Source: DATLMR01 sp964615905
GTDB lineage: Bacteria > Acidobacteriota > Blastocatellia > UBA7656
NCBI GenBank assembly: GCA_964615905.1
Contig: CAZTUB010000011.1
Coordinates: 62,001 to 126,000 of the forward strand
DNA length: 64,000 nt
Direction: 5' to 3'
The notes beneath the pieces were generated by a model that saw only the letters and a program-made list of their open reading frames with translations, did no database searches and had not been told where the DNA came from. A program made the position numbers and the translations under genes. This document shows positions 34,602 to 43,997 of this stretch, one piece after another. The first letter of the stretch is position 1. Each line of letters begins with the position of its first letter.

Positions 34602-34931
34602 TCAAAGATTTCGGTTGATGAAGCTTTCGAAAGCCGATTTTGGCATCGCGCCCATGGAGCGGTCGGCCATCTGGCCGTTCTTGAAGAGGATAAACGTCGG
34701 GATGCTTGAGACCTGGAACTTGTAGGCGAGTTCCTGATTATCATCGACGTTCAGTTTCGCTATCGTTACCTTGCCGTCGAATTCGTCGGCAACCTGATCG
34801 AGAATCGGAGCTACCATGCGGCACGGGCCACACCATTCGGCCCAGAAATCTACGAGCACGGGACGTGGCGAGTTTACGACTTCGGCTTCAAAGTTCTGCG
34901 CGGTTAAAGTGACGATCTTGTCATTTGCCAT
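34602..34931 (-). CDS. trxA: Thioredoxin
   Basis: 109 aa, standard length. The redox motif WCGPC is at 33-37, with the buried Asp28 and the cis-proline in SSIPTF near residue 77. It reduces protein disulfides in the cytosol and is recycled by thioredoxin reductase, which is not in the window. A GGAGGT precedes the ATG. It lies alone between two minus-strand genes. Confidence 0.96.
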   Translation of the reverse strand: MANDKIVTLTAQNFEAEVVNSPRPVLVDFWAEWCGPCRMVAPILDQVADEFDGKVTIAKLNVDDNQELAYKFQVSSIPTFILFKNGQMADRSMGAMPKSAFESFINRNL

Positions 34932-35056
34932 TGCTTACCTCCAATTGAAAATATAGCCACCGGCCGAAGGTCGCGCAACGGCTAGAGCGCAACGGGAAGG
35001 CGCTTCGCACAGAGGATCCTAAAAGCGGCGATCTGTGCGAAGCGGTTCAGGTCAGG

Positions 35057-36406
35057 TTAAGACTCGCTCGACTCTCGCGTCATTGCGCGGTCGTCGTAAT
35101 ATAGATATTTCGCTGAAAGGATGTCCTGCGGCTCGGCCCGCTCCACGCCGTCGACGGCAAGCTCTTCAAAAAGCGGCGGCGGTATCTCCGCGAACTCCGA
35201 CATGGGGCCGTAGATTTCGTCGACCCCTTCCTTGAAGACGTTGCCGATCAGAAGATTGATGATATTGACCCGCTGGTCAGGGTACTTTTTAAGGAACTGC
35301 GAGAAGCTGAAGCCTTCGCTGTAGAAGGCGTGCACGAGCTTTCGCATCGACTCGATTCCGTTATCGAGCAGCGGCTGAAATTGACCGAGCCTCTCGGCCG
35401 AAAAGTCGTTGTGGTTGAACGCGTCGTGAATCGCATCTGAGGCAAGCTCGGCCATCTTCAGCGCCAACAGCACGCCCGACGAATAGATCGGGTCGAGGAA
35501 GCCGTATGCGTCGCCGATCAGGATAAAGCCGTTGCCCGCGCACTCTCTTGAGCGGTAGGAATAGTCCATAATCGAGTAGATCTTATCGACGCGAGTCGCG
35601 TCTTTCACCCGACGATAGCAGGGCTCGCATTTCTCGATCTCTTCCTGATAAATCTTTGCCAGGTCTTTACCGCGACCTTTGACGAGGTAGTCCGGGTCTG
35701 CGACTATGCCGACGCTCGTTATGTCGTCTTCGAGCGGGATATACCAGAACCAGCCGTTGCTGCCCGTCTCCGTGCGCAGGACGAGCGTAGCGCCGCCGTT
35801 CAGGTCGGGCTCGCGGTGCGCGCCTTTGAAGTACGAATAGAGCACAGCCTTTTTGAGCTTGGGGTCGCGAACGCGCCAGCCGAACTTATTAGAAAGCATC
35901 GCCGTCTGCCCCGTCGCGTCAACGATCACTTTGGCGTAAAACTTCTCAAGGCTGCCGTCTTGCATCTTCACCTTGCAGCCGACCGCGCGGTCGCCGTCAA
36001 AGATTACCTGCTGGACCGCCACACCCTGGTTGACGACCGCCCCCTGCTCAGAGGCGTGCTCGATCAACATCTTGTCAAAGACCGAGCGAGTCACCTGCCA
36101 GGTGACGGCGCTCTCGTGGTGGTTGGCCTCGAAGAAATAGAACGGGCGAGACTCTTTCCCGGCATTATTCGCGAATTGGACGCTGTACTTCTTCGTGAAC
36201 GGGCCCTGCTTCATCTTTTCGAGGAAGCCCATGCGCTCGAACGTAAAGTACGTGTCGGTCATCAGCGATTCGCCGATGTGGTGGCGAGGGAACGTCTCTT
36301 TTTCAAAGAGGATCACCTTGCGACCTTCGCGAGAGAGTATGCTTGCGACGCTGCTACCGGCAGGGCCGCCGCCTATCACAATTACATCGAATTCGTATCT
36401 GTTCAT
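35057..36406 (-). CDS. FAD-dependent oxidoreductase of the flavin halogenase type
   Basis: 449 aa. The FAD-binding Rossmann motif GGGPAGS is at 12-18 and the second FAD motif GDAYGFLDP at 298-306. Two signatures of flavin-dependent halogenases are present: WxWxIP at 219-224 (WFWYIP) and FxxPxxSxG at 303-311. A lysine pair (72-73) lies where halogenases carry their active lysine. These enzymes use FADH2, oxygen and halide to chlorinate or brominate aromatic substrates; geranylgeranyl-reductase-like oxidoreductases share the fold, so halogenation is likely but unproven. It follows a radical SAM gene with a 20-bp gap, forming a two-gene operon. Confidence 0.75.
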   Translation of the reverse strand: MNRYEFDVIVIGGGPAGSSVASILSREGRKVILFEKETFPRHHIGESLMTDTYFTFERMGFLEKMKQGPFTKKYSVQFANNAGKESRPFYFFEANHHESAVTWQVTRSVFDKMLIEHASEQGAVVNQGVAVQQVIFDGDRAVGCKVKMQDGSLEKFYAKVIVDATGQTAMLSNKFGWRVRDPKLKKAVLYSYFKGAHREPDLNGGATLVLRTETGSNGWFWYIPLEDDITSVGIVADPDYLVKGRGKDLAKIYQEEIEKCEPCYRRVKDATRVDKIYSIMDYSYRSRECAGNGFILIGDAYGFLDPIYSSGVLLALKMAELASDAIHDAFNHNDFSAERLGQFQPLLDNGIESMRKLVHAFYSEGFSFSQFLKKYPDQRVNIINLLIGNVFKEGVDEIYGPMSEFAEIPPPLFEELAVDGVERAEPQDILSAKYLYYDDRAMTRESSES

Positions 36407-36426
36407 CTTTAATAAATAGCGAATAT

Positions 36427-37734
36427 CTATCTAAGAGTTATCAACTCCGGCTCGAAGAATTCTGCGAGGAAGTGATCGACCTGCAACAGACCGCGCCGCG
36501 TAAGGGCGATTCTTCCCGGCTCGTGATCGAGCAGTTCTTCTTTTTCCAGCCGCTCGTAGACCGCCTGAAACTCACTCCATATGTCGACGCCGAATTTGGC
36601 TCGGAAATATTCCAGATCGAGCGAGCCGGTCTTTAACTGTAGAACCATCTCGCGTATGAGCCGCTGTTTCGGCGTCAGGCGTAAAGCGCGCCATAGCTGT
36701 AGCTCGTCCGTCTCCAGCAGGCGGACGTACTCTTCAAGGTTGCGCGCGTTTTGAAAGTTCACGCCGCCGAAATGCGAGAACGACGAAACGCCCAGCCCTA
36801 TCATATCGCCGCCGTGCCACAAAGCGTCTGTGTAGATAAAGCGGCAGGGCTTCTTTGTCGTGGCAAGCGTGTAAGCGCTCGCGATGCGGAACCCCGCCTC
36901 CTGGAACCGTTCGAAGGCGTAATCGACCCAGCGGCGCTTGGTCGGCCAGTCGGCTATCGGCGAATCGAGCCCGCTCCTTATCATCTCCTGCGAGATGACC
37001 GTGTTATAGGGAAGCTCCATCTGGTAGATGGTCACGGAATCGGGCTCAAGCTCGACGGCGCGGCGCACGGTCTCGCGCCACCTCTCTTCGCTTTCGCCCA
37101 TCATCCCCGCGATCAGGTCTATGTTGATCTGCGGGAAATCGACCTCGCGCGCCCACTCGTATGCGCGGTAGATTTCCGGCGACAGGTGCGCGCGCCCGTT
37201 GGCCTTTAGAATGTCGTCGTCAAAATGCTCGACGCCGAGGCTCAGGCGCGTCACGCCGATCTGCTTGAGCGTTTCGAGCTTCGACTTTTTCAGCGTGCCC
37301 GGCTCGCACTCGAACGTGACCTCTTCGGCGTTCTCCCACGAGACGTGCCGGTTGAGCCCTTCGACGAGGGTTTGAAGCTGCTTCTCGCTTATGTAAGAAG
37401 GCGTGCCGCCGCCGAAATACGCGAAACGCAGTTGGCGGCCCTGAAGAGCGTTCGTGCGGCTGTATATCTCGTTCTCTTTTACGAGCGCGTTGAGGTAAAG
37501 CTCGATCTCGGAAGCGTTCTTGTCCGTGTAGACTTTAAAGTAACAAAAGAGACATCGCTTGCGGCAGAACGGAACGTGAAGATAAAGCCCCAGAGGGTCC
37601 GCCGTGCGAGCAGGCTCGTTGAGAGCTTCAAAAGCATCGGAGATGTTTTCAGCGCGCCATTCGGAGAACGGGGGGTATGTGGAGACAAAATAGTTGCCGA
37701 CTTCTGTCTTCGTCCTTGATATATCTACAGTCAT
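36427..37734 (-). CDS. Radical SAM protein, HemN/HemW-like
   Basis: 435 aa. The cluster motif CRKRCLFC (CxxxCxxC) is near residue 57, followed by the glycine-rich SAM site FGGGTPS (about 108-114) and a HemN C-terminal winged domain (about 350-430). The N-terminal YPPFSEW stretch is typical of a HemN-like subgroup that is not the true coproporphyrinogen dehydrogenase. Such proteins serve as haem chaperones or as class C radical methyltransferases. Its operon partner is a halogenase-like flavoprotein, which favours a role in modifying a small molecule; haem metabolism is the alternative. Confidence 0.8.
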   Translation of the reverse strand: MTVDISRTKTEVGNYFVSTYPPFSEWRAENISDAFEALNEPARTADPLGLYLHVPFCRKRCLFCYFKVYTDKNASEIELYLNALVKENEIYSRTNALQGRQLRFAYFGGGTPSYISEKQLQTLVEGLNRHVSWENAEEVTFECEPGTLKKSKLETLKQIGVTRLSLGVEHFDDDILKANGRAHLSPEIYRAYEWAREVDFPQINIDLIAGMMGESEERWRETVRRAVELEPDSVTIYQMELPYNTVISQEMIRSGLDSPIADWPTKRRWVDYAFERFQEAGFRIASAYTLATTKKPCRFIYTDALWHGGDMIGLGVSSFSHFGGVNFQNARNLEEYVRLLETDELQLWRALRLTPKQRLIREMVLQLKTGSLDLEYFRAKFGVDIWSEFQAVYERLEKEELLDHEPGRIALTRRGLLQVDHFLAEFFEPELITLR

Positions 37735-37897
37735 AACCTCTAGTACGGTCCTGAAAGGTCTCCCGAGTTTCCACTGGTTACGCTGGCGCTTCTTCTGAGG
37801 TTTATGAAACGCTCTTAAGAGTATAACCTAACAAAGTCCAAGCCGATATTTAAACGAGCTAAATCCCCGATAGTTTCTTATATTTGTTGTAAAACTC

Positions 37898-38007
37898 GTA
37901 AACCGTTAGGGGAGAGTAAACCGTGACAAGTGACAAGTGACAAGAAAGACCGGACTTGAGCTTGGTCGGTCCCTCTGACTTGTCACTTGTCACTTGTCAC
38001 TTGTCAC
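37898..38007. repeat. Heptamer hairpin element 6
   Basis: An outlying GTAAACC at 37898 is followed by GTAAACC and three GTGACAA units (37916-37943) and GAAAGAC. The right arm holds four TTGTCAC units (37980-38007). The stop of the downstream-reading minus gene (TGA, 38004-38006) is part of the outermost right unit. Confidence 0.9.
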
Positions 38008-39590
38008 CCGACGCGAGGCGAGTCGGCAAGCTGCTTCTGTATGCAGGCAAGGAGGTCGGCCACCTCGAAAGGTTTGGTAATCAGCGCGTCGGCCCCGTAC
38101 TTGTCCCTGACTTCCCACTTGTAATTCATCTTGGTATAGACGGCTGTGACGAGTATGACTTTTGGAGGCGGGTCCATCTCCTTGACGGCCTTGCAGACGA
38201 GAAACCCGTGCAGCTTCGGCATCAAGCCGTCTGTAATTACAAGGTCGGGTTTTTCGGTGGCGGCTTTTTCGACCGCCACCTTTCCGTCTTCGGCAAGTAT
38301 CACGTCGTAGCCGGCCTGCGTCAGTATCTTTCCCATAACCTTTCTGAGCGGCAGGTCGTCGTCGGCTACAAGAATCTTTCGAATCCTGGCAACAGGCTCG
38401 GCTGGCGGCTCTGTCACTGGCTCTGTCGCCGGTTCTGTCGCCGGTTCGGTCGCTGGCTCATCTGCCTGGAGCGGTTCGGCGACGATCTCCGCGATTGGCT
38501 CGGAGTGGTGTGCGGGCTTCTGTTCGACCACGAACGGGTCGAGCAGGTCTACAAATCTTAGGCACAGGCGTTCAAGCTTGTCCTGGCCTACGAACCTGTT
38601 TACCAGCACGGCAAAAGATTCGAAATCTTTATTCGGGTAGCTGACGCGGACGATCTCAAACTCGATGGGCGCTTGCTTGACAAAGACGCGCATGCCGCTA
38701 GAGCTAACGTCTTCGGTTAGCGCGGCCTCTTGACGAATGCATTGCATAGATTCGGAGAAGTATTCGAGCCAGACCGCATCGCGCCGCCGCTCCCGGCGGC
38801 TGCGGCGACGCTCTGGTCCTCCCCATTGAGTCGATCTGAAGAGCGCCCACGGTTTTTCAAGATACCCGCGCGGCGGGTTCTCGCCTATAAACTCAAGCGC
38901 CACGATCCTTGTGCCTTTCTTTGCGGGCTCAACTCGACGCACAAGCGCGTAGACGCTGTAATCCGGGCTCTTTTGCTTGCTGTTGCGAAGGTGCATGGGC
39001 AAGGGCAGAGAGAGGTGAATCACCGCCCCGTGACGGACGCGACGGCGCAGCCTGAGCGTCAGACCCGTGTTGCTGATGTCGTGCGTTTCAGTCTCTTCGA
39101 TCCATCGTCCGCTCTTACGGTCAAATCCGGTTGCGCGAGCGGGGAGCGCCAGTTTTATGCGCTCGTTTCTGCGCCGGTTCTCTTCGTCCAAATCTTCAGT
39201 AGATTCATTGTAGAGCGCGAGCCCCTTCGGGGCCGACTCTTCCTCTTGATCGCGGTCTTTCATCTCAAGCGGCGAAGGGCGAGCGGCCCTCTGCGATAAG
39301 AAGCGGTCGTACTGCGCGCGCCTCTCCGTGTTCGCAAGAACCGAAAAAGCCTGTGATATCTTGTCAAACGATGAGTCGAGTTTTTCGAGAACGTCACGGT
39401 GAGAAAACCGTCCGGCCGATTGGATCAAGGCCGCCGCGTCTCTGTATGCGCGCTTAACTTGCTCGACCTTTGCCTCCCGCGCCACTCCAAGCACGTCGTA
39501 ATGAGTAGCCGCCTGCTCGACCCTGCCAAGCAGGGCTGCAAGCTCTAGGCTCTCGTCGGTCATAATTTCCGCAGATAATTCCGAGTTCAC
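38004..39590 (-). CDS. J-like/PilZ/PilZ/receiver fusion protein
   Basis: 528 aa. The N-terminal domain (about 29-100, THYDVLGVAREAKVEQVKRAYRD) is a J domain that lacks the HPD tripeptide, so it should not activate Hsp70. Two PilZ-like segments follow, each opening with arginine clusters (RRRNERIKL about 137 and RRRSRRERRRDAVW about 265), suggesting cyclic-di-GMP binding. A repetitive acidic TEP linker (about 380-395) joins a C-terminal receiver domain with the phosphoacceptor in LVITDGLMP and the lysine in ITKP. It would integrate phosphorelay and c-di-GMP signals. The GTG start has GAGGGG upstream; the ATG nine codons later is possible. Confidence 0.8.
   Translation of the reverse strand: MNSELSAEIMTDESLELAALLGRVEQAATHYDVLGVAREAKVEQVKRAYRDAAALIQSAGRFSHRDVLEKLDSSFDKISQAFSVLANTERRAQYDRFLSQRAARPSPLEMKDRDQEEESAPKGLALYNESTEDLDEENRRRNERIKLALPARATGFDRKSGRWIEETETHDISNTGLTLRLRRRVRHGAVIHLSLPLPMHLRNSKQKSPDYSVYALVRRVEPAKKGTRIVALEFIGENPPRGYLEKPWALFRSTQWGGPERRRSRRERRRDAVWLEYFSESMQCIRQEAALTEDVSSSGMRVFVKQAPIEFEIVRVSYPNKDFESFAVLVNRFVGQDKLERLCLRFVDLLDPFVVEQKPAHHSEPIAEIVAEPLQADEPATEPATEPATEPVTEPPAEPVARIRKILVADDDLPLRKVMGKILTQAGYDVILAEDGKVAVEKAATEKPDLVITDGLMPKLHGFLVCKAVKEMDPPPKVILVTAVYTKMNYKWEVRDKYGADALITKPFEVADLLACIQKQLADSPRVG
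38407..38454. repeat. 12-bp tandem repeat in the J/PilZ/REC gene
   Basis: Four near-identical 12-bp units (GGCTCTGTCACT, GGCTCTGTCGCC, GGTTCTGTCGCC, GGTTCGGTCGCT) encode the ATEP/VTEP linker before the receiver domain. The repeat preserves frame, so copy-number change would only alter linker length. Confidence 0.8.
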
Positions 39591-39888
39591 AATTCCCCTC
39601 TGTTAATGATCGTTTATACTCAGGTCTCAACTTGCGAGAAGCGACTCCAAGCCATTACGTATCGGGAGCGGCCTTAGCGGAGGGTCGAAGACATTATGAC
39701 CCGGCCTCTATTTAAGTCAACAGTATTGTTGAAATAAGGCTGGCCCGTATATTTCGGACCCATTGGATTTGGTGCCACCTTATCGATCACTGTAATAGTT
39801 ATTGCTTTTTTTATTTTAATGGAATATACCCAGCAGGATATTTCTCCAGGTCTCAAAGAGGGCACACCTTTCAAAGGAGCAGACTTGG
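39591..39888. other. Divergent intergenic region
   Basis: 298 bp between the J/PilZ/REC gene and an exported Cys-rich protein gene. The half next to the plus gene is AT-rich (run of T and A near 39800-39830) and would carry its promoter. Nothing else is recognised. Confidence 0.3.
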
Positions 39889-40443
39889 ATGAAAACAATC
39901 AGAATCGCCACAACTCTTATTCTTTCCCTGCTTTTAGTGGGGGTTAGCCTTGCCGAAAGAAAGACTCGATGGGCTGGCAAAGTAGGTATAACGCTCGGTG
40001 AGTCCTCAAGCTCGCTTGCCGCCGAAAGCGTGAAAGTTGTTTATATCAAGCAGCAACCGCCCCTACAGTATTCCCTCAAAAACCTCTCCGCCGATTTTGT
40101 GCCCGCCGTCGGAATCACGATGACCGTCTATGATAATCAGGGCAATTTAAGCGGAAGCCAGAAGTGGGTCTTGAATTCGAGCCTCCGTAACGGCGACAGT
40201 TTCAGTTCCATTCTCGCGACAGGGCTCAAGTTAAAGCCTTCTTCGCGAGTCGAGGTAGAGTTTGCCGTGCTGGCTTCTTTGCAGCAAGGCTGCCCCAGCG
40301 GCTACTGCACTGAATGCACAAACAATGCGATAAGGGCATGTGGAGATAGAGGCACACCGACTTATTCCTGCACTATGGGAGATAGCTGCTCCTGCGATTT
40401 TACCTGTAGAGAACCTGGGAAAAAGCCTCCCATAAGAGATTAG
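39889..40443 (+). CDS. Exported protein with a cysteine-rich C terminus
   Basis: 184 aa. The signal peptide (1-22, ending SLAE) is followed by a domain with a beta-strand pattern (about 60-130, YSLKNLSADFVPAVGITMTVYD). The last 45 residues hold eight cysteines (CPSGYC, CTEC, CGDR, SC, SCSCDFTC), suggesting a disulfide knot. AAAGGAG precedes the ATG. The family is not recognised. It stands upstream of trpD with 70 bp between, so independent transcription is likely. Confidence 0.65.
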   Translation: MKTIRIATTLILSLLLVGVSLAERKTRWAGKVGITLGESSSSLAAESVKVVYIKQQPPLQYSLKNLSADFVPAVGITMTVYDNQGNLSGSQKWVLNSSLRNGDSFSSILATGLKLKPSSRVEVEFAVLASLQQGCPSGYCTECTNNAIRACGDRGTPTYSCTMGDSCSCDFTCREPGKKPPIRD

Positions 40444-40513
40444 GCCGGTCCCTGGCCCGAAGCTCACCCCAGGCTTAACATTACACCCGCAGGCGTGTTA
40501 GGTTTGAAGCCCG

Positions 40514-41563
40514 ATGACGATCACAGAGGCGATCAAGAAGGTTGTCGACAGGGCAAGCCTTACCGTAGAAGAAGCCGAATCGGTGCTCGAACAGATAATG
40601 ACGGGGCAGGCGACCGACGTTCAGACCGCCTCGCTTTTGACCGCGCTCAGAATGAAGGGCGAAACCGTCGATGAACTGACAGGGTTCGCACGCATCATGC
40701 GAGCGAAGGCCGAGGCGGTCATCCCACAGTCGCAAGTCAACGCCGATCTCGGAGGCACGGAGCGCGAGGCGCTGATCGATACCTGCGGCACGGGCGGCGA
40801 CGCCAGCGGCAGCTTCAACGTCTCGACCGCCACCGCTTTCGTGGTCGCGGGCGCGGGCGTCCGCGTCGCCAAGCACGGGAACCGCTCGGTGTCGAGCCAG
40901 TGCGGGAGCGCAGACGTTGTCGAAGCGCTCGGCATAAGGATCGACCTTTCGCCGGACCGCATCGCGCGATGCATCGATCAGGTAGGCATGGGCTTTCTGC
41001 ACGCCCCTCTGCTTCACCAGGCGATGATGTATGTCGCGCCCGCCCGCAAGCAGATGGGCATACGGACCATCTTCAACCTGCTTGGCCCGCTTACAAACCC
41101 CGCGCGGGCAAACACGCAGGTCATCGGCGTCTACGCGCCGCACCTGACAGAGCTTTTGGCAGAGGTGCTTGGCCGTCTTGGCAGCGCGCGCGCGCTCGTC
41201 GTCCACGGCCTGGACGGGCTTGACGAGATAAGCATATCCGGCGAAAGCAAGATAACGGAGCTTCGAGACGGGCGGCTTTCCACACGCACGGTGCGCCCGG
41301 AAGATTTTGGCCTCGCGCGCGCGCCGCTAAAAGATATACAGGGAGGCGATGCGGCCCAAAACGCCGGGATCATCCTCGATCTGCTCAAGGGCCGACAGGG
41401 CCCGCGCCGCGACATCGTGCTGCTGAATGCCTCGGCGGCGCTTCTGGCAAGCGGCAAGGTCGAGGATATGAAAGAAGGCGTGCGGCTTGCGGCCCATGCA
41501 ATAGACAGCCGCGCCGCCTTCGAGAAGCTCGAACAACTTATCTCGTTTACAAACCAGCCTTGA
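40514..41563 (+). CDS. trpD: Anthranilate phosphoribosyltransferase
   Basis: 349 aa, normal length. The PRPP-binding loop DTCGTGGDASGSFNVST (about 91-107) and the KHGNRSVSSQCGSAD segment (about 121-135) are diagnostic. It joins anthranilate with phosphoribosyl pyrophosphate in the second step of tryptophan synthesis. No other trp gene lies in the window, so the pathway genes are dispersed. It converges on the PHP phosphatase gene, with only 3 bp between the two stop codons. Confidence 0.95.
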   Translation: MTITEAIKKVVDRASLTVEEAESVLEQIMTGQATDVQTASLLTALRMKGETVDELTGFARIMRAKAEAVIPQSQVNADLGGTEREALIDTCGTGGDASGSFNVSTATAFVVAGAGVRVAKHGNRSVSSQCGSADVVEALGIRIDLSPDRIARCIDQVGMGFLHAPLLHQAMMYVAPARKQMGIRTIFNLLGPLTNPARANTQVIGVYAPHLTELLAEVLGRLGSARALVVHGLDGLDEISISGESKITELRDGRLSTRTVRPEDFGLARAPLKDIQGGDAAQNAGIILDLLKGRQGPRRDIVLLNASAALLASGKVEDMKEGVRLAAHAIDSRAAFEKLEQLISFTNQP

Positions 41564-41566
41564 AGG

Positions 41567-42346
41567 CTAAAAAACGCTCTGGAAGATGAACCAGCGCCGC
41601 CCCTTCACAGGTCGAGTGGCGTCGGGCCGCGCGGGGATAGGGCTTCCTTCGATGACCGCGCGCGGGTTCGCCTCGACCATCGCCGTCGCGTACTGTTGCC
41701 CGGCGCGCTTTGCGACTATCTGAACGGCGGCAGAGAGGCCGGGCAAGCGGTTCCTCGTGTTATGGCAGTCGCTTGCAAGGAAATGGAGCAACCCGTTGTC
41801 GAGCATTATCTCGGCCGCTCTCCGAACCTTCTTGCCGAACTGGCCCGTGAACGATCCCGTGTCGGCCTGGCCGAGCGCACCCATCTCGACCATCTCGTAA
41901 AACCGCTCCGGCTCGGCCATCAACGAATGGTTGCGCTCAGGGTGAGCGATGATCGGTCTTATCTCGTGGCTCATCAATTCGAACAGAGCGTGACCGCTGC
42001 CCGCAGGGACGACCGAGTGTGGGAACTCGATCAACGCATACGGGCCGCCCGCAATTGTGGGAGCGGTCTTGTCGACGCAAATCTGCCTGACGACATCGTG
42101 CGTAAAACGAAGCTCGCAGCCAAGCTCCACACGCGGGTTGCCGCAGAGCTTTTCGTTCAACTCCGCGACCTTCTGCCGGAGGAAAGCCGTATCGTGAGTC
42201 TCGTGAATATGGTCGTGGGCGTGCGGCGTGGCTACGACCACCTCAACCCCGTCGGCGGCAGAGATTCGACACATCTCAAGCGATTCGTCGAGGCTGCGCG
42301 ACCCGTCGTCTACTCCCGGCAGGATGTGGCTGTGAAGGTCGATCAT
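41567..42346 (-). CDS. CpsB/YwqE-type PHP tyrosine phosphatase
   Basis: 259 aa. The PHP metal motif DLHSHILPGVDDG begins the protein, with further metal ligands in TPHAHDH, IIAHPERN and ASDCHN. CpsB-like enzymes use manganese to dephosphorylate tyrosine kinases that control capsule or exopolysaccharide export. A carbamoyltransferase/SGNH polysaccharide-style cassette lies 8 kb away, but no kinase is in the window. The ATG at 42346 gives the canonical MIDLHSH start; a TTG at 42379 would overlap the upstream gene. Confidence 0.88.
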   Translation of the reverse strand: MIDLHSHILPGVDDGSRSLDESLEMCRISAADGVEVVVATPHAHDHIHETHDTAFLRQKVAELNEKLCGNPRVELGCELRFTHDVVRQICVDKTAPTIAGGPYALIEFPHSVVPAGSGHALFELMSHEIRPIIAHPERNHSLMAEPERFYEMVEMGALGQADTGSFTGQFGKKVRRAAEIMLDNGLLHFLASDCHNTRNRLPGLSAAVQIVAKRAGQQYATAMVEANPRAVIEGSPIPARPDATRPVKGRRWFIFQSVF

Positions 42347-42375
42347 ATTAGATGGCCGGTCGGACAGCCGGGTCG

Positions 42376-43860
42376 TCAATTCAGACGCTTGCCTTTTATT
42401 GTCCGGCCGCCGGGCTGCGCGATAATCTCCGTCACTGTTCCCTTCTCGTCTTTGACAAAAGTGAATGTCACATTTTCTTCGAGTATAAAGTACTGCGTCT
42501 CGGATTGAGGAAGCAGCTCGGATTTAACAATCCCGACATCAGGGATCATGATAAACAGCTTGCCGTTTTCAATCGCCACAGTGGCGTTTGCGCCAGAAAG
42601 GTCATACTTGCCGACCAGAGCCTCATAAACTTTCGGGTCGACTGTCGCAAGGTCGCGCTCGATGGGCTTGTGATCGCTCCAGCCGTATTCGCGCGCCAAA
42701 GAGCGCATGATCTCGCCCGCAAGCTGGGGGCCGCTGTCGCCGTTGGTCATTATAACGTAGCCCTGCCCCGAATCCATGTAAGCGGTCAGGATGCATTTGA
42801 AGCCCGCGTTCGACCCGCCGTGGCTAAAACGCGCCGAAGCGCCCGTGCCTTCGATCCCCAGGCCGAGACCGTAGGTTCCGGCCTGTACTGTGAGCATCTG
42901 GCTGGCCATGGCCTGGTTGAGCACGCGACTCGATTTTCCGGCCCTCGCCTTCTGAAGCTCTATCGCAAACCGCGCCAGGTCGGACGGCGTGGTCCAAAGA
43001 CCTGCCGCCGCAAGCTCAGGATAGGTGTGGTACTTCCCCTTGATGGGCTCGCCACGGCGGTTGTGACCCACAGCCGCCGTCGCCCTGAGCTTATCAGTCA
43101 ACGGCTGCTCGTAAGTGCTGTGCTTCATATCGAGCTTGTCGAGCACAGTCTCCTTCATAAACTGCGCGAAAGGCTTCTGCGTCACGTCGATGACCAGTTG
43201 CTGCATGACCGTGTAGCCGCCGCCGGAATAACGCCAGCGGCTCCCCGGCAAAATATCTGTCTTTATGGCGGCAGAGTTGGCCGGAGGCTGGCCGTTTAGA
43301 ATCTGCACGACCGTGGGCACAGGCTCGCCCTCGGCGTAGCCGCGAAACCCGTGAACCGTCAGCCCGGCGTTGTGCGAAAGCAGCCCGCGAAGCGTCACGC
43401 TCTTTTGCTTTGTGAACTCGCTTTCCGGGACTTTCCACGCCACCAGTTTTTTATTAACGTCTTCGTCCAGATCGAGCTTGCCTTGCTGGGCGAGATAGAG
43501 CGCGCCCATCGCCGCTACAGGCTTGCTGATAGAGGCGGCCTGAAACCTTGTCTCGGTCGTGACGGGCGCGGTCGACCCTGCTTCCAAAACGCCGTAGCCT
43601 TTTGCCCACTCGATCTGATGGTTATTTATGAAGGCGATGCTAAGGCCGGGCACATTATGATGCTTCATCCGGTCGGCGATCTTCAGCTTAATTTCGGGCC
43701 TGCCTTTTATGACGATCCCTGGCGTAAGCCCGCTCTCAATCCGCTCGATTCGTTCTGCCAGGTTTGTGGTTTGAGCGAGCAGCGGCGAGTCGACGGCAGT
43801 CAGGAACAGACCCGAAAGCAGGGCTGTGACCAAAGCGATTGTCATCAATCTCGGTTTCAT
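42376..43860 (-). CDS. Exported serine hydrolase, beta-lactamase/PBP family
   Basis: 494 aa. A signal peptide (about 1-30, ending LLAQ) is followed by a class C beta-lactamase-type domain: the nucleophile motif SISK (SxxK, about 110), the tyrosine motif YSGGGY (about 215) and HGGSNAG (about 345) in the place of KTG. A C-terminal lipocalin-like extension (about 405-494) follows. Such proteins are D-aminopeptidases, esterases or penicillin-binding proteins rather than true antibiotic hydrolases. The HGG in place of KTG favours an esterase or peptidase role. Substrate unknown. Confidence 0.85.
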   Translation of the reverse strand: MKPRLMTIALVTALLSGLFLTAVDSPLLAQTTNLAERIERIESGLTPGIVIKGRPEIKLKIADRMKHHNVPGLSIAFINNHQIEWAKGYGVLEAGSTAPVTTETRFQAASISKPVAAMGALYLAQQGKLDLDEDVNKKLVAWKVPESEFTKQKSVTLRGLLSHNAGLTVHGFRGYAEGEPVPTVVQILNGQPPANSAAIKTDILPGSRWRYSGGGYTVMQQLVIDVTQKPFAQFMKETVLDKLDMKHSTYEQPLTDKLRATAAVGHNRRGEPIKGKYHTYPELAAAGLWTTPSDLARFAIELQKARAGKSSRVLNQAMASQMLTVQAGTYGLGLGIEGTGASARFSHGGSNAGFKCILTAYMDSGQGYVIMTNGDSGPQLAGEIMRSLAREYGWSDHKPIERDLATVDPKVYEALVGKYDLSGANATVAIENGKLFIMIPDVGIVKSELLPQSETQYFILEENVTFTFVKDEKGTVTEIIAQPGGRTIKGKRLN

Positions 43861-43997
43861 GTTCGATTTTTCTCCTATGGCGAGGTTTCGGTGCTCTGAC
43901 GCTTCGACAAACGATTCGATCAGGGTGAAAGTTCAAGCTGAATCTAAAGATCGCCATCCGCGATGAAAGGGTTGCCAGGTCGTTACCAGAACAGCAT

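Noticed and set aside
39674..39898. 74-codon minus-strand frame upstream of the Cys-rich protein
   Set aside because: It covers an AT-rich promoter region, overlaps a real start codon and resembles no protein.
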